From CAWCWK01 sp963842125 (GTDB lineage Bacteria; Pseudomonadota; Alphaproteobacteria; Rhizobiales; CAWCWK01): 64,000 bases of DNA. Below, piece by piece: positions 59,398-64,000 of this stretch. The translations under genes and the position numbers were made by a program. The notes under the pieces are model-generated. The model searched no databases and was not told where the DNA came from. It saw nothing but the letters and a program-made list of their open reading frames with translations. The number at the start of each line of letters is the position of its first letter. Within the stretch, counting starts at the first letter, position 1. The stretch covers positions 1,054,001 through 1,118,000 of the forward strand of contig CAWJFE010000001.1 in NCBI GenBank assembly GCA_963842125.1, given 5' to 3'.

Positions 59398-59885
59398 CAG
59401 TCGCCATACCGCGCGGCGAGGTCGGAGGCGATGGTGATGCCCTCCCGGGCGAAACGCCGGCTCAACTCGCGCGCGGCCGGCGTGCAGGCGCGGTGCGTGG
59501 CGGCATAGTCGCGATAGCCCGTGTTGAAGCGCGCGATGAGGCGACCGGAGCGCTCGTCGCCAAGGCGCTGCGCAGTGAGGAAAGCCTCCATATGCGTGCG
59601 CCAGACGGTTTCCCGGCCGGGGCGGCAGAGGGCGTCGAGATGGAAGAGCGCGCCGTGGATTTCGCCGAGCCGGTTGAGGCTCTCGTCATAGGCCGCCTGG
59701 GAGATGATCCCGGCCGCGTTCTCAGCCGCGTCTTCGGCCGCACCGTCCGTTTCGCTCTCGCCTTCGCCGGCTTCCCCTTCCGAAGCCTCGGCCGGCACCT
59801 CCTGCGCAGCGGCGAATCGCGGGTCCGTCGCGGCGAGGCAGAGGACCGCGAGGGCCATCACGAGGGTCCGCAGCGCCGGCGTCAT
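59397..59885 (-). CDS. TIGR02301 family secreted protein
   Basis: A 162-residue protein with a signal peptide (LVMALAVLCLAATDPRFAAAQ), an acidic Glu/Gly/Ala-rich stretch (residues 29-60) and the conserved core YDESLNRLGEIHGALFHLDALCRPGRETVWRTHMEAFLTAQRL and RLIARFNTGYRDYAATHRACTPAARELSRRF, as in the alphaproteobacteria-specific TIGR02301 family. Two cysteines may form a disulfide. Function unknown. It overlaps both neighbours (ATGA with the ycjF-like gene upstream, TGATG with atpI downstream), so it is part of a coupled chain. Confidence 0.85.
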   Translation of the reverse strand: MTPALRTLVMALAVLCLAATDPRFAAAQEVPAEASEGEAGEGESETDGAAEDAAENAAGIISQAAYDESLNRLGEIHGALFHLDALCRPGRETVWRTHMEAFLTAQRLGDERSGRLIARFNTGYRDYAATHRACTPAARELSRRFAREGITIASDLAARYGD

Positions 59886-60874
59886 GATGCTTCCACGGGC
59901 CGCTTGCCGTCGCCGCGCGTGACGAGCCGTGCCGCTATGTCGCGGATCGAGGGCGGCCTCGCGGTGAGGAAGGGCATGGGACGGCATACGCTCATCGTCG
60001 CGACCCCGACGCGCGCGGTCAACACGCCGTTGACGACGCCTTCGCCGAGCCGGGCCGAAATGCGCCCCGCCAGCCCGTGCCCGAGAACGCCCGCCAGCAC
60101 GCCGTCGCCGACGGCAAGACCGCCCGTCACGATGAGATGCGCGACGATCTCCCGCACCAGCGCCAGCAGCCCGAGCGTGCCCGGCCGGCCGCCATAGAGC
60201 GTCGCCACCCGCCGCGCGAGGCGCAGCGCCTCCCAGCCGACGAAGGCGAGGTCGATGAGGGCGCGGGGGGAGGCGGCGGTGACGACGGAGACGCGCTTGG
60301 CGGAGGCGAGGACGAGGGCCTGCGCGGCCTGATCGAGCGGCCCGAGCACGTCCCGCTCGGCCAGCGCCACGATGTCGCGCCCGTCGACGATCTCGCGAAG
60401 CTCGCGCTCCAGCGCGTTGCGCCCGGCCGCCGTCTCGGGGCGGTCGGCGTAGAGGTCGAGGATCCGGGCGCCGAGGCGGCGGCCGATCCCGGGCGCGTCC
60501 GTCGTGTGGGCCTCGGTGGCGAGATCGCGCAGCGTGTGGATGCGCCGCAGCCGCAGCAGCCCCGCGACTTCGCGTCCCGCGATGGCGAGGAAGGCCGCGA
60601 GGACCATCGCCGCGAGCCCGACGCCGACCCAGCCGAGCGCTTCGGCCCGCGCGAAGAGGTTGCGGATGAGCGTGTCGGCCCAAAGCCCGATCCCGAGCGA
60701 GACGAGCCCGGCAAGCCCGCCCCAGAAGAGCCGGCCCCACGGCACGGCGCGACGCTTGGTCGCGATGAGGGCGGGCAGGGCCTCTTCCGTCTCGTCGAGA
60801 ACGATCTCGGGCTCGATCGCGAGATGCGGGTCGTCGAGATCGAAGGCTTCGGGGGCGCGGCTCCTATTCGTCAC
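59882..60874 (-). CDS. ycjF: YcjF/TIGR01620 family membrane protein (DUF697)
   Basis: A 330-residue inner-membrane protein starting with a GTG that overlaps the ycjX stop (GTGA). Two helices lie at about residues 50-110 (LFWGGLAGLVSLGIGLWAD and ALGWVGVGLAAMVLAAFLAIAG), and a DUF697-like C-terminal part has SPRALIDLAFVGWEALRLARRVATLYGGRPG and ARLGEGVVNGVLTARVGVATMSVCRPMPF. YcjF accompanies the YcjX ATPase in many proteobacteria and belongs to envelope-stress regulons in enterics; its role here is unknown. Confidence 0.88.
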   Translation of the reverse strand: MTNRSRAPEAFDLDDPHLAIEPEIVLDETEEALPALIATKRRAVPWGRLFWGGLAGLVSLGIGLWADTLIRNLFARAEALGWVGVGLAAMVLAAFLAIAGREVAGLLRLRRIHTLRDLATEAHTTDAPGIGRRLGARILDLYADRPETAAGRNALERELREIVDGRDIVALAERDVLGPLDQAAQALVLASAKRVSVVTAASPRALIDLAFVGWEALRLARRVATLYGGRPGTLGLLALVREIVAHLIVTGGLAVGDGVLAGVLGHGLAGRISARLGEGVVNGVLTARVGVATMSVCRPMPFLTARPPSIRDIAARLVTRGDGKRPVEAS

Positions 60875-62364
60875 GAGAGCCGGTCTCCCATCAGGCGCTC
60901 CAGCGCGCGGTCGAGGCGGATATGGGGGAGGGAGGCGCCGCGTTCGCGGGCGGGCGGGCGAAAGCGCACGAAGCGGAAGTCTCCGGTCGAGGCCTGCTCG
61001 TCGCCGTCCTCTTCGCCGGTGAAGCGGTAGCCGGCCTCCAGCACCGCTTCCGGATCGCCGGGGAGGGTGCCGGGGAAGACCGCGGTCTCGGACGCACCGT
61101 CGAAGGTGCGCGCGCCGATGCGCTCGCCGGCGCGGGGCGTGCCGATGATGACGGGGATGTCCTCGCCATCGCGCGTGACGGTGCCCTCGCGGGTGGCGCG
61201 CACCGAGGCGAGGGCGACGGTGTCGACCTCGGCGCCTCGCGCGCGGGCGCGCCCGATCGCATCCCGTGCCAGCCAGGCGAGCATCGCCTCCAACCGGTCG
61301 TGATCGCGGTGGTGGAGGTGGTCGGCCTTGGTGGCGGCGAGGACGACGCGGTCGATGCGCGGCGCGAAGAGGCGCGACAGGATGGAATTGGCGCCCGGCC
61401 GGAAGGCGGCGAGGATGTCGGCGAGCGCGCCTTCGAGATCGGCCAGCGCGCGCGGGCCGGCATTGAGCGCCTGAAGCACGTCGACGAGGACGATCTGCCG
61501 GTCGAGGCGGGCGAAATGCTCGGCGTAGAAGGGGCGCACGACGACGGCCTTGTAGGCCTCGTAGCGCCGCGCCATCATCGCATGGAGGCTGCCCGACATC
61601 GCGTCGCCATCCCCGACGTCGAGCGGTGCGAAGGTGAGGGCCGGGGAGCCTTCGAGGTCGCCCGGCATCAGGAAGCGCCCGGGCGGCAGCATCGAGAGCG
61701 AGACCTTCTCGTCCCGGCAGGCGCGCAGGTAAGCGGTGAAGAGCTCGGCCGCCCGGCGCGCGTCCTCCTCGCGGGCGGGCGCGGCCGGGTCGAGCGCCGC
61801 GGCATGGGTGCGCCAGTCGATCGCCAGCGGCGCGCGGGTCGGGCCGTCTGCGAGCGCGAGCGCCTTTTGCGACCAATCCTCATAGCTCATCGACAGGAGC
61901 GGCAGATCGAGGAGCCATTCGCCCGGATAGTCGACGACGTCGAGATTGAGCCGGCGCCGGCTGGTGCCGAACGTTCCGGCGACCTCGTAGTCGAGCACGA
62001 GACGGAGCTGCGAGATGCGGCGGGTCGATTCGGGCCAGACGCGATCGTCGCCCGACAGCGCGGTGAGGTGATCCTCATAGGCGAAGCGCGGCACGGCATC
62101 GTCGGGCTGCGGGCTGAGCGTGACCTCGCGCATCCGCCCCTCCGCCGAGGCGCGCAGACCGGTCAATCGCCCGCCCTTGGTGAGATTGTGGACGAGCGCC
62201 GTGATGAAGACCGTCTTGCCCGCGCGGCTGAGGCCCGTCACGCCGATCCGCATCGTGGGATCGAAGACGTTGGCGGCGAAATCGAGCGTCGAGCGGGCCG
62301 CGAGCTGAGCGCTGCCGAGGACGGACCGCAGGGCCGGCGTGGGGAGGGCGTCGAGGACGGACAT
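60871..62364 (-). CDS. ycjX: YcjX family P-loop NTPase (DUF463)
   Basis: A 497-residue protein. The Walker A motif is RIGVTGLSRAGKTVFITALVHNL; LDVVDYPGEWLLDLPLL is Walker B-like, with a GTPase-type DxPG; VLAATKADHLHHRDHDRL gives a TKAD base-recognition motif. These place it in the YcjX family of predicted dynamin-like or GTP-binding proteins. The start (ATG at 62364) is fixed by the family N-terminus. It heads a chain of four overlapping genes on the minus strand. Confidence 0.93.
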   Translation of the reverse strand: MSVLDALPTPALRSVLGSAQLAARSTLDFAANVFDPTMRIGVTGLSRAGKTVFITALVHNLTKGGRLTGLRASAEGRMREVTLSPQPDDAVPRFAYEDHLTALSGDDRVWPESTRRISQLRLVLDYEVAGTFGTSRRRLNLDVVDYPGEWLLDLPLLSMSYEDWSQKALALADGPTRAPLAIDWRTHAAALDPAAPAREEDARRAAELFTAYLRACRDEKVSLSMLPPGRFLMPGDLEGSPALTFAPLDVGDGDAMSGSLHAMMARRYEAYKAVVVRPFYAEHFARLDRQIVLVDVLQALNAGPRALADLEGALADILAAFRPGANSILSRLFAPRIDRVVLAATKADHLHHRDHDRLEAMLAWLARDAIGRARARGAEVDTVALASVRATREGTVTRDGEDIPVIIGTPRAGERIGARTFDGASETAVFPGTLPGDPEAVLEAGYRFTGEEDGDEQASTGDFRFVRFRPPARERGASLPHIRLDRALERLMGDRLS

Positions 62365-62388
62365 GGCGTCAGGCGCCGCCCATCTCGG

Positions 62389-62919
62389 TCACGGCGCCCA
62401 GTAGCGCGGCTCCATCCAAGGGGCAGGAAGGCGGCAGCGCCCGCTGGCAAGGGGCTCCGCGTCGCCGAGCGTGAGGGACTGCCATGCGCCTAACCATTCC
62501 TCCGGCAGATCGTAGGGCGGCAGCACCCGGGTCTCGGGAGCAAAGCCGGAGCGTACATAGTAGCAGGGGTCTCCGAGGACAAAGACGTGCTGGACGCCTT
62601 CCCCTTCCAACCGCTGCAATCCGTCCGCGATCAGGGCGGCGCCTATGCCCGCCCGCTGGCACTCCGGCGCGACGGCGAGGGGGCCGAGAAGGGCCGCCCG
62701 GTTTCCTTCGAAGTGCGTGAAGAGGCCGTGACCGACGATCGCATCGGCCCTCGTGGCGACGAGGGAGAGGACGGGCACGTCGCCCGCGATCAGCCGCGTG
62801 ACGAGCGGGCGAAGCTCCTCTTCGGGAAAGGCGCTCGAGTAGAGAGCGAGAACGGCGGCCGCGTCTTGCGGTGCGGCCTCGCCGATCGCGACGCCGTCGG
62901 GCAGACTCTCAGCGCTCAT
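62389..62919 (-). CDS. GNAT family N-acetyltransferase, YhbS-like
   Basis: A 176-residue acetyltransferase. The acetyl-CoA loop is LGPLAVAPECQRAGIGAALIADGLQRLE (the RxGIG motif), followed by VFVLGDPCYYVRSGF, as in YhbS-type proteins. Substrate unknown. The ATG overlaps the stop of the preceding small gene (ATGA) and the stop lies 24 bp before ycjX, so it may be in the same transcript. Confidence 0.88.
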   Translation of the reverse strand: MSAESLPDGVAIGEAAPQDAAAVLALYSSAFPEEELRPLVTRLIAGDVPVLSLVATRADAIVGHGLFTHFEGNRAALLGPLAVAPECQRAGIGAALIADGLQRLEGEGVQHVFVLGDPCYYVRSGFAPETRVLPPYDLPEEWLGAWQSLTLGDAEPLASGRCRLPAPWMEPRYWAP

Positions 62920-63266
62920 GCGCCCGGTGCTCGGACGTGGCGCTCATCATCATTCTCACTGTCCAATGCGGCCCACCAGCCGGCATAGGGTGTGTTCTTC
63001 GGCGCGTGCCGCGTGTAGTCGGGCGCGCCGTCGTCCCACCAGACGGGGCCGCGCTCGCCCAGGCTCACCTTGGCGGCGTGTACGCGCTCGCGCGCGGCCT
63101 TGGTCGCGGCGTCGTCCTTTGCGTCCCGTACCGCGCGGCGCGCGGCCATCAGCGCGCTGACATGGGTCTGGCGTTCCTCCTCCGGCAGGCGAGGGTCGGT
63201 CTTGCGCCAGAGGACGTGGGAAGCGACGAAATAGCGCCCATCCGGCGTCTCGGGATAGCGGCTCAT
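62916..63266 (-). CDS. Conserved small hypothetical protein
   Basis: A 116-residue soluble protein: RYPETPDGRYFVASHVLWRKTDPRLPEEERQTHVSALMAARRAVRDAK followed by a basic helix and a C-terminal WWDDGAPDYTRHAPKNTPYAGWWAAL. I recognise the style of an uncharacterised protein found in many Rhizobiales genomes but cannot name a domain. Its stop overlaps the acetyltransferase start (ATGA), and 7 bp separate it from the metallopeptidase gene upstream, so it is in an operon with both. Confidence 0.7.
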   Translation of the reverse strand: MSRYPETPDGRYFVASHVLWRKTDPRLPEEERQTHVSALMAARRAVRDAKDDAATKAARERVHAAKVSLGERGPVWWDDGAPDYTRHAPKNTPYAGWWAALDSENDDERHVRAPGA

Positions 63267-63273
63267 GATGCGG

Positions 63274-64000
63274 TCAGATGCGCGCGGCCTCGAACGTGTT
63301 GCAAGCCTCGATGGAGCCGGTCTCGAAGCCGTTCGTGAACCAGCGCTGGCGTTGCTCGGCCGAACCGTGGGTGAAGCTGTCGGGCACGACGCGGCCCTGG
63401 CTGCGCTGCTGGAGCGTGTCGTCGCCGACGGCGGCGGCGGCCGTCAGCGCCTCCTGGATGTCGCCGCGCTCCAGCACGTCGTTGAGCTCGTCATTGGTGC
63501 GGGCCCAGATGCCGGCGAGGCAGTCGGCCATCAGCTCGACGCGCACCGAAAGCTCGTTCGACTGTGCGCGCGAGACCTGCCGCTGCTGCGCCTGAACCTG
63601 GGGGAGGATGCCGAGGATGTTCTCGACATGGTGGCCGACCTCGTGCGCGATCACGTAGGCGATCGCGAAATCGCCGGGGGCGCCGTAGCGCGACGAGAGC
63701 TTCTCGAAGAAGGTGAGGTCCATGTAGACCGTCTTGTCGATGGGGCAGTAGTGCGGGCCCATCGCGGCCTGCGCCCCGCCGCAGGCGGAGTTGGTCGCGT
63801 TCTCGAAGACGACGACCTGGGGCGGCTCGTAAGCGCGGCCGACCTGCTCCTCGAAGACGACGCGCCAGGTGTCCTCGGTCTGCGCGGTCACGGCGCCGAT
63901 GAAGGCTTCCATGTCGTTGGAGGCATCCGCCGTCACGCGTTCCTCGACGACCGCTCCGCCGCCCGAGCGCGACCCCGTGACGAGTTCGGCACCGGACATG
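63274..64000 (-). CDS. Neutral zinc metallopeptidase, YpfJ/KPN_02809 family, partial
   Basis: At least 241 residues, open to the right edge. The active site is VIAHEVGHHVENILGIL (HExxH) with the downstream acidic ligand in VRVELMADCLAGIWA; VVVFENATNSACGGAQAAMGPHYCPIDKTVYMDLTFFEKL and TFTHGSAEQRQRWFTNGFETG-type end motifs are typical of the family. The usual N-terminal Gly/Arg-rich segment and single membrane helix are missing and must lie beyond base 64000; the Met at 63999 is internal. Function of the family is unknown. Confidence 0.88.
   Translation of the reverse strand, partial: MSGAELVTGSRSGGGAVVEERVTADASNDMEAFIGAVTAQTEDTWRVVFEEQVGRAYEPPQVVVFENATNSACGGAQAAMGPHYCPIDKTVYMDLTFFEKLSSRYGAPGDFAIAYVIAHEVGHHVENILGILPQVQAQQRQVSRAQSNELSVRVELMADCLAGIWARTNDELNDVLERGDIQEALTAAAAVGDDTLQQRSQGRVVPDSFTHGSAEQRQRWFTNGFETGSIEACNTFEAARI

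Overview
The window is a GC-rich chromosomal segment of an alphaproteobacterium, most likely of the Rhizobiales/Hyphomicrobiales. I base this on a split ATP synthase F0 operon (atpI-B-E-F'-F), a RegB/RegA (ActS/ActR-type) redox two-component pair, the cysQ-like/DUF4170/DUF374/waaA/lpxK lipid A block, an alphaproteobacterial pyrB-pyrC(X)-plsY-dprA-topA neighbourhood, a TIGR02301 protein, and the dispersed palindromic repeats usual in this order. Genus cannot be decided from the sequence. I see no tRNA, rRNA, CRISPR array, transposase or phage gene.

Layout. 1-2.9 kb (minus): tail of a surface-polysaccharide cluster for a dTDP-3-acetamido-3,6-dideoxyhexose, with an acetyltransferase/ketoisomerase fusion (cut by the left edge), a GT2 glycosyltransferase and a PLP aminotransferase broken by two frameshifts. 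3-8.8 kb: a DUF2254 membrane protein, xylulokinase, a MipA/OmpV outer-membrane protein and an MprF-type flippase that lacks the lysyl-PG synthase domain. 9-12.6 kb (plus): YnjBCD-type ABC importer. 12.6-16.7 kb (minus): phosphotransferase, membrane-anchored SDR, glutamine amidotransferase, TerB-like protein. 16.7-24.6 kb: a beta-galactoside uptake and hydrolysis locus (GH42, two permeases, binding protein, divergent ATPase) interrupted by a TauE/SafE transporter and carrying an unusual array of four 24-bp repeats between the permease genes. 24.6-24.9 kb: palindromic repeats. 24.9-30.4 kb: RegA/RegB, a CDF metal exporter, PHB depolymerase, a YgjP-like peptidase. 30.6-33.8 kb: Bax-inhibitor-like protein, an unknown gene, xseA.

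34-43.7 kb (plus): the conserved cysQ-like/DUF4170 ... DUF374/waaA/lpxK block, split by an MscS channel with a BON domain, a solitary flagellin with a PA14 carbohydrate-binding-type domain in its variable region, and an MsbA-like ABC exporter. The PA14 flagellin is the most unusual protein here. 44-55.5 kb: topA (minus), then ruvX, an AEC transporter, pyrB, pyrC-like pyrX, plsY, dprA, gatC, a small secreted protein and gatA. 55.5-64 kb (minus): HAD phosphatase, the F0 genes, and directly upstream a chain of overlapping genes (ycjX, ycjF-like, TIGR02301, atpI), then an acetyltransferase, a small conserved protein and a zinc metallopeptidase cut by the right edge.

A caution on quality: five genes (the fdtB-like aminotransferase, malF-like permease, malK-like ATPase, xseA, pyrB) are interrupted by single-base frameshifts, each explained by one extra base, and the Bax-inhibitor gene carries a compensated +1/-1 pair. 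Because pyrB and xseA are housekeeping genes with perfectly preserved reading downstream, base-level sequence error is more likely than true gene loss. One of these errors creates a false pyrB-pyrC fusion.
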